A stretch of 64,000 bases of DNA, taken from Renibacterium sp. Lineage in GTDB: Bacteria; Actinomycetota; Actinomycetes; Actinomycetales; Micrococcaceae. The stretch is from positions 124,001 to 188,000 of the forward strand of contig JAFOLH010000015.1 in NCBI GenBank assembly GCA_017419405.1, given 5' to 3'. Positions 51,021 to 61,200 of this stretch are shown here, one piece after another. The position numbers were made by a program, and so were the translations under genes. The notes under the pieces were generated by a model. It had not been told where the DNA came from. It did no database searches and saw nothing but the letters and a program-made list of their open reading frames with translations. Every line of letters begins with the position of its first letter. Position 1 is the first letter of the stretch.

Positions 51021-52457
51021 ATGAGCAACGAACCAGCCAACAACGATGACGAGACGCCGCGCGACCCCCTGCAGGAGATCTTGGCCAGTTTGATGGGCGG
51101 CAAGGGCTTGGAAGGCATCGACCCGGCCGAGCTGGCGAAAGCCGCTGGCCTGCCCTCGGACCCGAACGCGCTGCAACAGATGTTCGCGCAGTTCCAAACC
51201 ATGATGAACTCCCCCACCGAGGGTCCGGTGAATTGGCAGCTCGCTCACGACAATGCACGCCAGGCGGCGGCCGGCGGCGATCCTTCGGTTACCCCGGCAC
51301 AATCGCGCGAAGTCGACGAAGCACTGCGATTGGCGGAACTGTGGTTGGACCCGGTCACCGAGTTGCCCAGCACCGGCCTGATCGGCAGGGCGTGGTCCCG
51401 GGCGGAATGGGTCGAGGAGACTCTGGGCACCTGGAAACGGCTCACCGAACCGGTCGCGAACAGCATCGCACTGGCCCTCTCCACCACCTTGCAGGAACAG
51501 ATGCCGGAAGAGATGAAGTCCATGATGGGCGGCGCTTCCTCGATGTTGCAGAACATGGGCGGCGCATTGTTCGGGATGCAGCTCGGCCAGGCCGTCGGGG
51601 CCTTGGCCCGCGAAGTGGTCTCCTCCACCGATATCGGCGTTCCGTTGGCCGATCTGCAAATGGCGCTGCTGCCGGCCAACGTCGCGGCTTTCGGCGAAGG
51701 GATCGAAGTCCCGGAAGCCGAAGTGCGGCTTTTCCTGGCCCTGCGCGAAGCCGCGCACGCCCGGCTCTTCGTGCAGGTCCCCTGGCTCCGCGGGCATTTG
51801 CTCGGCGCAATCGAAGCCTATGCCCGGGGCATCCACATCGACACCTCGCGGATCGAGGAGTTGGCCCGCGACCTCGACCCCTCGGATCCGGAACGGATCC
51901 GCGAAGCCCTCTCGCAAGGCGTTTTCATGCCGCAACGCACCCCTGCCCAAGACGCCGCGCTCAGCAAACTGGAAACCGCGCTCGCCTTGGTCGAGGGTTG
52001 GGTGGACGAACTCAGTTTCGAAGCGGCGGCCCAGTTGCCTTCCGCTGCGGCGCTGCGGGAAACCGTACGACGCCGCCGGGCCACGGGTGGTCCCGCGGAG
52101 CACGCCTTCGGCTCCTTGGTCGGGCTGGAGCTGCGACCGCGCCGGCTTCGGGAAGCCGCGACCCTCTGGGCCGCGTTGAAGGAACAGCGCGGGGTCGCCG
52201 GACGCGATGCGATCTGGAAACACCCGGACTTGCTGCCGACCGCGGAAGACTTGGACGACCCCACCGGATTCAGCGAACGCCGGGAAATGGCCGAGGCTTC
52301 GGATTCAGCCGTGGACGAGGCCTTGGCGAAGCTGCTCACCGGCGGTTACGAACCGCAACCCGGAGCCGGCTCGGACGACGGCGCTGCACCGGGAAGTCCG
52401 GAAGCCGCAGCGAACGACGGCGAGCACCCGGAGGACCCCAGCACGCCCAAGGAATGA
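51021..52457 (+). CDS. zinc-dependent metalloprotease-like protein (DUF2342)
   Basis: A 478-residue DUF2342 protein, an actinobacterial zincin-like family often labelled coenzyme F420 biosynthesis associated. The core (about 70-400) includes GMQLGQAVGALAREVVSSTDIG, then the metal-binding helix LREAAHARLFVQVPWLRGHL (EAAH in place of HExxH) and the downstream EGWVDEL. The C-terminal ~60 residues are acidic, Gly/Ser/Pro-rich and likely disordered. ATG 51021 follows a weak site. The stop overlaps the next gene as ATGA. It is divergent from the PDZ protease, a pairing also seen in mycobacteria (memory). Protease activity is not established here. Confidence 0.88.
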   Translation: MSNEPANNDDETPRDPLQEILASLMGGKGLEGIDPAELAKAAGLPSDPNALQQMFAQFQTMMNSPTEGPVNWQLAHDNARQAAAGGDPSVTPAQSREVDEALRLAELWLDPVTELPSTGLIGRAWSRAEWVEETLGTWKRLTEPVANSIALALSTTLQEQMPEEMKSMMGGASSMLQNMGGALFGMQLGQAVGALAREVVSSTDIGVPLADLQMALLPANVAAFGEGIEVPEAEVRLFLALREAAHARLFVQVPWLRGHLLGAIEAYARGIHIDTSRIEELARDLDPSDPERIREALSQGVFMPQRTPAQDAALSKLETALALVEGWVDELSFEAAAQLPSAAALRETVRRRRATGGPAEHAFGSLVGLELRPRRLREAATLWAALKEQRGVAGRDAIWKHPDLLPTAEDLDDPTGFSERREMAEASDSAVDEALAKLLTGGYEPQPGAGSDDGAAPGSPEAAANDGEHPEDPSTPKE

Positions 52458-53131
52458 CCGAGCCGATGCCCGGGCATCTGCGCGAGACCGCGGCCGCCTA
52501 CGACCTGGTTGCCGAGGACTACGCGGCGCTGCTGCGTGACGAGCTGGCCGGCAAGCCGCTCGACCGCGCGTTGCTGGCCGCCTTCGCGGAAGCCGCAGCC
52601 CAGTTCACCGGCGCCGAAGTGGCCGACGTCGGCTGCGGGCCGGGCCGGATCGCCGGCCATTTGCGCAGTCTGGGCCTGACCGTGACCGGCATTGACCTTT
52701 CCTCGGAAATGCTCAAGGCGGCCCGTCGGGATCATCCAGGGATCCGCTTCCAGCAAGGTTCGATGCTGGATCTGCCCCTGCCGGAGGCCTCGTTGGCCGG
52801 AGTACTGGCTTGGTATTCGATCATCCATCTGCCGCCCGCGGAACTGCCCCGTGTCTTCGCACAGTTCTTCCGGGTGCTGCGCCCGGGCGGGCAACTCTTG
52901 CTCGCATTCCAGGCCGGGCAGGAGAAACGCCGGATCACGCATGCTTACGGCCACGACGTCGCCCTCGACGCCTACCGGTTGCCTCCGGACGAAATCGAAC
53001 AGCTGCTCGTTTCGGCGGGTTTCGGTCTGCGCGCCAGCGTGCTCCGGCAAGCCGAAGCCTGGGAGAAGACCCCACAGGCTTATCTCCTCGCCGAGAAGCC
53101 AGGCCGGACGGCGCAAAGTCCGGTGGCCTGA
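52454..53131 (+). CDS. class I SAM-dependent methyltransferase
   Basis: A 225-residue Rossmann methyltransferase. Motif I is VADVGCGPGRIAGHL (about 55), the acidic end of strand 2 is VTGIDLSSEMLKAA, motif II is SLAGVLAWYSIIHLPP, and post-II is RVLRPGGQLLLAFQAG. The GKRRITHAYGHDVALDAYRLPPDEI-like segment (KRRITHAYGHDV) is typical of small-molecule methyltransferases. Substrate unknown. The start is set by the ATGA overlap with the DUF2342 gene; AAGGA lies very close, and ATG 52466 is an alternative. It converges with the metallopeptidase gene. Confidence 0.85.
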   Translation: MTEPMPGHLRETAAAYDLVAEDYAALLRDELAGKPLDRALLAAFAEAAAQFTGAEVADVGCGPGRIAGHLRSLGLTVTGIDLSSEMLKAARRDHPGIRFQQGSMLDLPLPEASLAGVLAWYSIIHLPPAELPRVFAQFFRVLRPGGQLLLAFQAGQEKRRITHAYGHDVALDAYRLPPDEIEQLLVSAGFGLRASVLRQAEAWEKTPQAYLLAEKPGRTAQSPVA

Positions 53132-53166
53132 CCCCCTCCTGGGCAACCGCAGCGCCGAACCGCCGA

Positions 53167-53769
53167 TCAGGCTTCTGTTTCGGCCAGGGATCCGGCGTCC
53201 GGCTGGTCGTCCGCCATGCCGCGGCCCAGCGCGAAGCTCACCCCGGCCAGAAACGCCTTCGCTTCTTCGGTCCTGGGATAAGCCGTGAGCAACGCCCAGA
53301 ATTGCGGTCCGTGGCCCGCCACCACCAAGTGCGCGAGCTCGTGCAGCAAGACGTAGTCCACCACCCACTCCGGCATGCCTTGCAGCTTGTCCGAGAGCCT
53401 GATGCTCTTTTCCGCCGGGGTGGCCGAACCCCAGCGCGAATTCTGGTTGCCCACCCATCGGACTGATTCCGGCACCGCCCGGCCCTGCAAATACCGGGTG
53501 GAAAGCTCCCGGGCGTGGTTCATCAGCGCGTCGTCGTTGCGCCGTTTCGGCGCCGACTTCCGCCTCGAGGATTCCAAGCGCTGAATCATGGTGCGCACCC
53601 ATTCGCGCTCCTGCCGCCGGGTGAAGCTGGCCGGAATCGCCACCACGGCTTTGCCGTCCTCCCAAAACGCACTCACTGTGCGGCGGCGCCGGGCCGAACG
53701 CCGGACCACCACCGGCAGCCCGTCCGCGGTGCTCAGATCAGTCGGCTCGTCCCGGAACCCGGCTTTCAT
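53167..53769 (-). CDS. YgjP-like (DUF45, M48-related) metallopeptidase
   Basis: A 200-residue YgjP/DUF45 protein, a zincin related to SprT and M48 peptidases. The active helix is VLLHELAHLVVAGHGPQFWALL, giving HExxH and the third ligand region H-G-P-x-F-W. Upstream NQNSRWGSATPAEKSIRLSDKL is the characteristic sheet before it. The N-terminal region is basic (RRSARRRRTVS). The start overlaps the uvrD2 stop as ATGA, so it is translated with the helicase. A role in repair or protein turnover is unproven. Confidence 0.9.
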   Translation of the reverse strand: MKAGFRDEPTDLSTADGLPVVVRRSARRRRTVSAFWEDGKAVVAIPASFTRRQEREWVRTMIQRLESSRRKSAPKRRNDDALMNHARELSTRYLQGRAVPESVRWVGNQNSRWGSATPAEKSIRLSDKLQGMPEWVVDYVLLHELAHLVVAGHGPQFWALLTAYPRTEEAKAFLAGVSFALGRGMADDQPDAGSLAETEA

Positions 53770-55895
53770 GGAGCCGGCAGGAGGTTCAGGACGGCGGCGC
53801 CGTACCGTTCGAGTTTCGACGGTCCGATCCCGGCGACTTGGGCGAGTTCGGCCAAGGACCCGGGTTTCGCTTCGGCAATCGCCACCAACGTCGCATCGGT
53901 GAAGATCATGAACGCCGGGATCTGCGCCGTCCGGGCCTCCTCCAGACGCCAATTGCGCAAAGCCTCGAAGGTCTGTTCGTCGTAACTGGCCGGGCAATTC
54001 CCGCACCGGCCGATCTTCCGCTCCGCGCCATTGGCCAGGGCATTGCCGCAGACCCGGCAGGTGGCCAGAGGTTTGCGCGAAAGCTTGGCTGCGCTCCGAA
54101 GGCTTCCGCTCCGCGGTGCGGCCGCCGTACTGCCCGGGCGCAGGCCGTCCAAGAACCGCGACGGTTTCCGGTGCGCGCGTCCACCTGGCGTGCGGGACAG
54201 CGACCAGCTCAGATGCAGGAACTCCCGGGCCCGGGTAATCCCCACATAGAGCAACCGCCGCTCCTCGTCGACGCCTTCGGCCGTGTCGGCGAAGCTGATC
54301 GGCATCAGTCCCTCGCTGAGCCCGACCAGGAACACCGCATCCCACTCCAAACCCTTCGCTGAGTGCAGCGAGGCCAAAGTGACGCCCTGCACCGTCGGTG
54401 CATGCTGGGCTTGCGAACGCTCTTGCAATTCGGCGACGAAATCGACCAGGCCGAAGTCCGGGCCTTCGGCCACCGGCTTGCGCGACCGCACCAGCTCGTC
54501 GGCCAGGGAAACCAAGGCGGACAACGACTCCCAACGCTCGCGGACTGCTCCGCTGCTGGCTGGCGGATCGTCCGTGTAGCCCAGGCTGCCCAACACATCA
54601 CGGACCTGCTGGGACAGCCCCGGGGCGGCTTCCTGGTCGTGGGTTCCATCCGCCCGGGACGCCGCGCGCAGCGACAAGATCGCGTCACGCACTTCCTTCC
54701 GGGCGAAAAACCGTTCGCCGCCGCGCAATTGGTAGCCGACGCCGGCCGCCGAAAGCGCCTGTTCGTACGCTTCCGACTGGCCGTTGGTCCGGAACAGCAC
54801 TGCGATTTGCGCCGCCGGAGTGCCGGAATCGACCAGGCTCTTGATCCGCGCAGCGACCGCAGCGGCTTCCGCCTCGTCGTCGCTGCTTTCCAAGAACGCC
54901 GGCTCCGGGCCGGCCGGGCGCTGGGCCAGAAGCTGCAGCGGCTGCGCCCAAGCGGCGTCCGCGGCCCGGCCGGAAGGCCGGCGCGCGGCGAGCAACGAGT
55001 TGGCCAGCTGGACCACCTGCGGCGTCGAACGGTAGTCCCGGACCAGCTTCACCACTTGGGCCTTGGGAAAGCGCTTGCCGAATTCCAAAAGATGTTTGGA
55101 ATTCGCGCCGGTGAACGAATAGATCGTCTGGCTGGAATCGCCGACCACGCAGAGCTCTTCCCGTTCGCCGAGCCAGAGCTCCAAAAGCCGCTGCTGCAGC
55201 GGCGAAACGTCCTGGTACTCGTCAACCACGAAATGCCGGTACTGCTCGCGTACGGTCGCCGCCACCCGTTGGTCTTCCTGCAGGATCCCCACGGTGAGCA
55301 GCAGCACGTCTTCGAAGTCGATCAGATTGCGGTCGGTCTTGAGATCTTCGTAGGACCGGAAGATCCGGGCCATCGTCGTGGTGTCGAAACCGCCGGGCGT
55401 TCCACGTTCCGCGGCGTGCTGGGGGTAGCTGTCCGGGGTGAACATGGAAACCTTGGCCCATTCGATCTCCGCGGCCAGATCCCGGACCGCAGCCCGGTCG
55501 GTGCTCAGTCGCAGCCGACGGGCGGATTCCGCGATCAGTGCCGCTTTGTGGTCCAGCAAGGCCGGAAGCGCTCCGCCGATCGCTTGCGGCCAGAAAAACT
55601 GCAGTTGCCGCAGCGCCGCAGCATGGAAAGTCCGGGCTTGGACGCTGCCCACGCCCAGATCCCGCAACCGGGTGCGCATTTCGGCAGCTGCCCGGGCGGT
55701 GAACGTCACGGCCAGCAGCCGTTGCGGGTTGTAGCTGCCGCCCAGCACCCCGTACGCGATCCGATGCGTGATCGCCCGGGTTTTGCCGGTACCGGCACCG
55801 GCGAGCACGCACAAGGGGCCGGTCAACGTGGTCGCTACCGTGCGTTGTTCCTCATCGAGCCCGGTCAGGACCCGTTCTTCCAAACTTTCAGACAT
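53766..55895 (-). CDS. uvrD2: ATP-dependent DNA helicase UvrD2 (SF1A, with HRDC domain)
   Basis: A 709-residue SF1A helicase. Walker A is AGAGTGKTRAI (about 33), motif II is HFVVDEYQDVSPLQQ, motif III is VVGDSSQTIYSFTGA, motif IV is VRDYRSTPQVV, motif V is VTLASLHSAKGLEWDAVFLVGL, and motif VI is LLYVGITRAREFL. Between helicase and C-terminus a four-Cys pair (CRVCGNAL then CGNCPASY) marks the UvrD2 zinc site. The C-terminal HRDC domain covers about 635-705. Motor translocating 3' to 5' in DNA repair. It overlaps nudC by 8 nt upstream and the metallopeptidase downstream. Confidence 0.93.
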   Translation of the reverse strand: MSESLEERVLTGLDEEQRTVATTLTGPLCVLAGAGTGKTRAITHRIAYGVLGGSYNPQRLLAVTFTARAAAEMRTRLRDLGVGSVQARTFHAAALRQLQFFWPQAIGGALPALLDHKAALIAESARRLRLSTDRAAVRDLAAEIEWAKVSMFTPDSYPQHAAERGTPGGFDTTTMARIFRSYEDLKTDRNLIDFEDVLLLTVGILQEDQRVAATVREQYRHFVVDEYQDVSPLQQRLLELWLGEREELCVVGDSSQTIYSFTGANSKHLLEFGKRFPKAQVVKLVRDYRSTPQVVQLANSLLAARRPSGRAADAAWAQPLQLLAQRPAGPEPAFLESSDDEAEAAAVAARIKSLVDSGTPAAQIAVLFRTNGQSEAYEQALSAAGVGYQLRGGERFFARKEVRDAILSLRAASRADGTHDQEAAPGLSQQVRDVLGSLGYTDDPPASSGAVRERWESLSALVSLADELVRSRKPVAEGPDFGLVDFVAELQERSQAQHAPTVQGVTLASLHSAKGLEWDAVFLVGLSEGLMPISFADTAEGVDEERRLLYVGITRAREFLHLSWSLSRTPGGRAHRKPSRFLDGLRPGSTAAAPRSGSLRSAAKLSRKPLATCRVCGNALANGAERKIGRCGNCPASYDEQTFEALRNWRLEEARTAQIPAFMIFTDATLVAIAEAKPGSLAELAQVAGIGPSKLERYGAAVLNLLPAP

Positions 55896-56850
55896 CTGCC
55901 CGACTCGTCGGCTCCTCGATCAAACCGCCATACCAATCTTCGATCAGCGCCCGGGCAATGGACATCCGGTGCGAGATGATGACCTCGCCGCTGAGCACCG
56001 CTGCTTGGAGCTCCGCCCGGCTGAACCAGCGCGCCCGGGCCACCTCGGCGCCGTCGGGCGTGGCTTCGGCATCCTCGGTCCAGGCGGTGTAACCGACCAT
56101 CAGCGAAGCCGGGAACGGCCAAGCCTGGGAGCCCGCATAGGACACCCGGTGGATCCGAACGCCGACCTCTTCGCGGATCTCCCGGACCACCGCCTGTTCG
56201 AGCGATTCGCCCGGCTCCACGAACCCGGCCAGCGTGGAGAACCGATTCGGCTCCCAGGTGGCCCCATTGCCCAGCAGCAGCCGATCGTCCGCACCGAGCA
56301 CCGCGACGATGATCGCCGGGTCAGTGCGCGGATAGTGCTCGGAGTTGTCCGCCGGGCAACGGCGGACCCAGCCGGAAGCTTCGACTGTGGTGGCGGTTCC
56401 GCAGCGCGGACAATGCCGGTGCACCCGGTGCCAGTTCAGAATCGCCAGCGCTTCGATGAAGTACTGGGCCTGGGCTTGCGGCAGTTCCATTCCGATGCTG
56501 CGGAATCCCAACCAACGCGCGGATTCGCCCGGGCCCGGCTCGGCGCCGGGCAGCCGCTCGTCGGCCAGGTCGTCATCAGCCGGATCGTCGTGGACCAGCT
56601 CCACCGCAAGCAGCTCGGTGCCGTCCTCGGTGCGGCCCAAATACACCACCGGCCCTGCCGCCGGTGCCGGAAGGCCATCCCGCAAGAACACGATCTGCCG
56701 GTCCCGGACCAGGGTTTTGCCGTCCCGGACGGCCAAATACTTGGTGTTCGGCGAGTTCACGAGCGAGTCCAGGAATCCCGTTTGCAGACGGCGTTCGCTG
56801 CCCCGGTCGATCGCCGCGAGCTGCCAGGGCAATGCGTCCATTCCGGTCAT
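55888..56850 (-). CDS. nudC: NADH pyrophosphatase / NAD-cap decapping hydrolase NudC
   Basis: A 320-residue Nudix hydrolase that splits NAD(H) to NMN(H) and AMP, and in bacteria removes NAD caps from RNA. Domain order: N-terminal NUDIX-like domain (about 1-130), zinc ribbon with CPRCG (~147) and a second half RRCPAD that shows only one Cys, then the Nudix box GFVEPGESLEQAVVREIREEVG (about 212-233) followed by SQAWPFPASLM, the SQPWPFPxS signature that defines NudC (Ala for Pro here). The incomplete fourth Cys may weaken zinc binding. First gene of the nudC-uvrD2-ygjP unit. Confidence 0.93.
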   Translation of the reverse strand: MTGMDALPWQLAAIDRGSERRLQTGFLDSLVNSPNTKYLAVRDGKTLVRDRQIVFLRDGLPAPAAGPVVYLGRTEDGTELLAVELVHDDPADDDLADERLPGAEPGPGESARWLGFRSIGMELPQAQAQYFIEALAILNWHRVHRHCPRCGTATTVEASGWVRRCPADNSEHYPRTDPAIIVAVLGADDRLLLGNGATWEPNRFSTLAGFVEPGESLEQAVVREIREEVGVRIHRVSYAGSQAWPFPASLMVGYTAWTEDAEATPDGAEVARARWFSRAELQAAVLSGEVIISHRMSIARALIEDWYGGLIEEPTSRADV

Positions 56851-56982
56851 AGTCCTACCGTACTGACTAGCTCGGACAATTCACATTCCGGGCTTCCCGA
56901 AGGTGCGCTGTGATTTGGCCGGTTCCCGCGACTCGCCGCCGCAACTAGCCCCGATCCCGCCGGGCAGCCTTACGGTGGAAAG

Positions 56983-58185
56983 GTGAGACGTACACCTATC
57001 GAACTCGCTGCCATCGCCAGCGCTGCCGTTCCCGGCCTGAGCCCGGTCGCGGCCAGCTACGAACCCGACGACGCCGTGGACTTCGACTCGGCACTGCTGA
57101 TCGACGGCGATCGCAAACGCTGGCGGGTCCGCGCACCCAAGCATGTCGAGGCCAGCACCCGGCTGGAGACCGAGCTGCTGGTACTGCGGGCCTTCACCCC
57201 GGCGATCCGCGCCGAGTTGCCCTTCCTGCTGCCGACGGTCGCCGGCACCGTGCGGATCGGTGAGCTCACCACGTTCGTGTACTCGCATATGGCCGGTCGG
57301 GTCACCGGTTTGGACGCTCTGGCCAGTGGTGGCACCGCCACCGCCAAAGAAGTCGGCGCGGCCATGGCCGCGGTGCACGATTTGCCGGTCGGTTTGGTGC
57401 AGCAGGCGGACCTGCCGTCGTACACCGCGAATGAATTCCGGCAACGCCGGCTCAACGAACTGGACCAGGCCGCAACCACCGGGAAGATCCCGGCCGCCTT
57501 GTTGCGCCGTTGGGAACACGCTTTGGAGGACATCGCCCTGTGGCGGTTCAACCCTTGCGTGGTGCACGGCGATATGCACGAAGACAACATCTTGTTCGAC
57601 GACGGGCGGCTCACCGCGATCACCGGCTGGACGGATTTGCGCATCGGCGATCCCGCTGACGACTTCGCCTGGTTGATCGCGATGGCGGACCAGAGCTTCG
57701 CCGATTCCGTCCAGGAGAGCTATTCGGCGGCGCGCACCGGGGCCCTGGACCGGCATCTGCTCCGCCGGGCCGCGCTTTCCGCGGAATTCGCCTTGGCCCA
57801 GTGGCTGGTCCGCGGCGTCGCGGCCGGCGACCCGGCGATGATCGCCGAGGCCGAGGACATGCTGCACACTTTGGAGCAGGACATCGCCGAACACGGCGGG
57901 CAGCCGATCAGTATCGAAGCCCCGGTGGTTCCGGTCTCGACCCCGGCCGTGACCATCGGCAGCGTGGCCGATCCGACGCCGACCTCCGATTCGGCCGGAG
58001 ATGCCGGCGAAGCGGAAGATCCCGGTACCGCACAGGTTCCCGGATCGGAACCCAAAGTTGCCGTGGAAACGATCCCGGATGAGCCGTCCGATGCTGCGGC
58101 GACGGGTTCGGCCGATTCCGCCGATTCCGGGCATCCGGACAATACCGAGACCACGGCGCTGAAAACCGTCTCGCACACCGCCTGA
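56983..58185 (+). CDS. aminoglycoside phosphotransferase-family kinase-like protein
   Basis: A 400-residue protein with an APH-type kinase fold in the first ~290 residues. The catalytic loop is CVVHGDMHEDNILF (about 192-205) with Asp and Asn present. The next metal-binding segment reads LTAITGWTDLRIGDPADDFAWL: the family's usual I-D-W is T-G-W, so the DFG-like Asp is displaced or replaced by the Asp two residues on. The last ~100 residues are an acidic Ala/Pro/Ser-rich low-complexity tail unlike APH enzymes. The start is GTG after GGTGGAAAG. Substrate unknown; a macrolide or aminoglycoside role should not be assumed. It is divergent from nudC and convergent with adnB. Confidence 0.82.
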   Translation: MRRTPIELAAIASAAVPGLSPVAASYEPDDAVDFDSALLIDGDRKRWRVRAPKHVEASTRLETELLVLRAFTPAIRAELPFLLPTVAGTVRIGELTTFVYSHMAGRVTGLDALASGGTATAKEVGAAMAAVHDLPVGLVQQADLPSYTANEFRQRRLNELDQAATTGKIPAALLRRWEHALEDIALWRFNPCVVHGDMHEDNILFDDGRLTAITGWTDLRIGDPADDFAWLIAMADQSFADSVQESYSAARTGALDRHLLRRAALSAEFALAQWLVRGVAAGDPAMIAEAEDMLHTLEQDIAEHGGQPISIEAPVVPVSTPAVTIGSVADPTPTSDSAGDAGEAEDPGTAQVPGSEPKVAVETIPDEPSDAAATGSADSADSGHPDNTETTALKTVSHTA

Positions 58186-58264
58186 GCCGGTCGACCGGCC
58201 GATCAAAGTGACTTCGTCCGGTTGAGCATCATTTGGTCGAACTTCGTCCGGTTCGACGATCCGG

Positions 58265-61200
58265 TCAGCCGGGCAGGCCGGGACCGGGCAGTTCCGGGGC
58301 GTATGCCGAGGTGACGATTGCTTCGAGTTCCGCCGGACCGGCCAAATCGGCCACCCGTTCGGTGTGGTTCTGCGCCACATAGTAGAACGCCGCACTGACC
58401 CGTTCCACCGGGACGCCGTGCAGCCGGGCCCAGGCCAACCGGTAGAGCGCCAACTGGACCGTGCGGTCCCGCAGTTCCTTGCCCCGGGGCAAGCGCCCGG
58501 TCTTCCAATCGACCAGTTCCCAATCGCCGTCCGTGGTCCGGAAAACCGCATCGATCCGGCCGCGCACCACCACTTCGGCGACCCGGGTTTCAATTGGGAC
58601 TTCGATATGCTCCGGCACCCGGTCCGCCCATTCGGAAGCCTCGAAATTCCGTTTCAAGTCGTCCAACTGGTAGGCGTCTTCGATGAAGTCATCGGCCGAA
58701 CCCGGGAATTCGCCCAGGTCCAATTGGCCTGCCCGGCCGAAATGTTCTTCCACCCAGGAGTGGAACGCAGTGCCTTTGCGTGCGGAAATCCCCGGTTTGC
58801 GGGGTACCGGACGCCGGATCCGCTGGATCACCGCTTGCGGGTCGGTTTGCAACTCGACCAAAGTCGAGGCCGAAATGTGTGCCGGCAGTTCGACCTCGAC
58901 GGCCTGGCCGCCGCTGGCCCGCCGTTCGAGCAGCCGCCGGGCCTCGGTCCCCCAGCGCGGGCTCAGCTCGGTGAGTTCCGGCACTGTGCCGGCCTGGTGC
59001 AGCGCGGCAAGCCGTTCCGCAGCGGCGCCCACCCGGCCGGCGGCCGCGGTCAGGCTCAGCCTGCGGTTGCCCCGCGGCGGCGTGATCCCGGCCGGGGTTT
59101 CCAGCTCAGGCCCGGTCAACGGATCGTAGGGCCACTGCGCACGGATCAGCTCGGCGCGCTGCGGATTCTCTTCGGGCAGCTCCGAATCGTCGGGCCAGTG
59201 CGAAACCTGGATCCGGGAGTCGGCGGAGTCGGCAGATGCCACCAGTTCGGCCAAAAACGGCGACACTTCCTTGGCTTTGACCGCGGTACCGGCGAATTTC
59301 GAGGTGCTGACCGCCAAATAGTTCCGGGCCCGGGTATACGCGACATACGCCAGCCGCCGCTCCTCCTCCTGCGCGTGCGCTTTGACCTGGTCGCCGAAGT
59401 CGGCGAGCGCCTCGAGCCAGCTCTTCTGGTCGCTGCCGCCGAGCTCCCACACCGGGAGGTCCGCCTGGTCGCCGCGCAGCGGCCAGGGCAAGGCCCGGTT
59501 GCCGCTCCCCCAGTGCTCGGCGCGATCACTCGGGAAGCTTTTCGCCGCGAGCCCGGGAACGTAGACTTCGTCCCATTCCAGTCCCTTGGCCGCATGGACG
59601 GTGAGCAGTTGCACCGCACCGGGCACCGGTTCCACGGCCTGCATCTCCAAACCGTTTTCCTCCTCCTCCGCGGTGCCGAGCCAGGCCAGGAGAGCGGCGA
59701 CATCGACCCGTTCGGCGCTCTGCAGGAACGCTGCCGCCGCGTCTTGGAAGGCGTCCAGATGGTGCCGCGCCCGGTGGTAGGGCAGGCCGGGCTTCGCTGC
59801 GAGCTCGATATCCAGCAGGATGGTCCGCTCCACTTCGCCGATCAGGCTGAGCAGATCATCGCCGACAAAACGGCGCAGCCCCCGGAGCTCGTCGCGGAGC
59901 GCCAGCATCCGGGCCCGTCCGATCGGGCTGAGTTCACGGGCAGATTGCGGCCAGAAGTCCGCGTCCAAGGCGTCCAGGGCCTCGACCAGGCTGGCCGATT
60001 CGGCGTCGTCGGCCGCTGCGGGAGCTGCGCTGCCGCGCGGCTCGCCATTCGGGCCGGTTCCGCCGTTCCGGGCGTGCTTGGCATTGGCCGCGAGATACCG
60101 GGACCAGTCGGCCAGGGCCATCAGGTCCTTGGCCCCGATCCGCCATCGGGCTCCGCTGAGCAAGCGCATCAAGGCATCCGAACGGCTCGGATCGACCAGG
60201 ACCCGCAAGCTGGAGACCAGATCGATCACCTCGGGCGTGGCCAGCAACCCGCTGAGTCCCACGATTTCGTAGTCCAGGCCGCGTGCGTCGAAAGCTTCCT
60301 GCAAGGCCCCGAACTGCGCGCGACGGCGGCAGAGCACGGCGATGCTGCGCTGTTCCGGCCCGGCTGCCCGGTCCCACTCGGTTGCCTGCTCCCGCTCCAC
60401 CAGGCGTGCCTGCCGGCGCCGCCGGTCCAGGATGTCCTCCGCGATGGCTGCTGCCTCGTCTGCTTCGGTTCCGAACCGGGCCAAGGCTACTTCTCCGGCC
60501 GGCGCATCGGGTCGGGGCCGCAGTTCGGACAACGGCACCGGCGAATCGGCGTGCTGTTGCTGCGCGCTCCGGTTGAGTTCCCGGGACATCACATTGGCGG
60601 CATCCAGGACTGCGAGCGAGTTCCGCCAGGCAATGGTCAACGCCGCGGTGGCTGCCGGGCGGCCGTCGGCGCGCCGGAAGATCTCCGGGAAGCGGAACAG
60701 CTGCCCGGCCGAAGCCCCGCGGAAACCGTAAATCGACTGGTGCGGATCGCCCACGGCGGTCACCGGATGCCCGCCGCCGAACAACGACGCGAAGAGGGTC
60801 AGTTGGGCGTGCGACGTGTCCTGGAATTCGTCCAACAGGACTATCGGGTGCTTCTGCCGCTCCTGTTCGGCGACCGCCGGAACCCGTTGCGCCAATTTGG
60901 CCGCCAAGGCCACCAGATCGCCGTAGTCCAAGGCATTGCGCTGCGCCTTCGCCTGTTGGTAACGCCGCACCAGGTCCGCCACCCGGGCCCGGGTGGCCAA
61001 CCGGTGCCCCAGTTCCACCGCCTTGGCGGTCGGGCCACGGCCCTTCCCGGAAACCAAGGGCAGCGACTCGAACCCGCTGGCCAGCGAGGCCAGCCAGGAT
61101 TCCACCTCGGCCGGGTCCCGCAAGTGTTCGGAACATTCCGCGGAGAGCGAGACCACCGCCTGCACCAAGGTGCTGACGCTGCCGGAATAGCCGCTCAGAT

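Noticed and set aside
52346-53665. 439-codon leftward open frame opposite the methyltransferase
   Set aside because: Overlaps two supported genes; no motif, and the opposite strand carries a complete SAM-binding domain.
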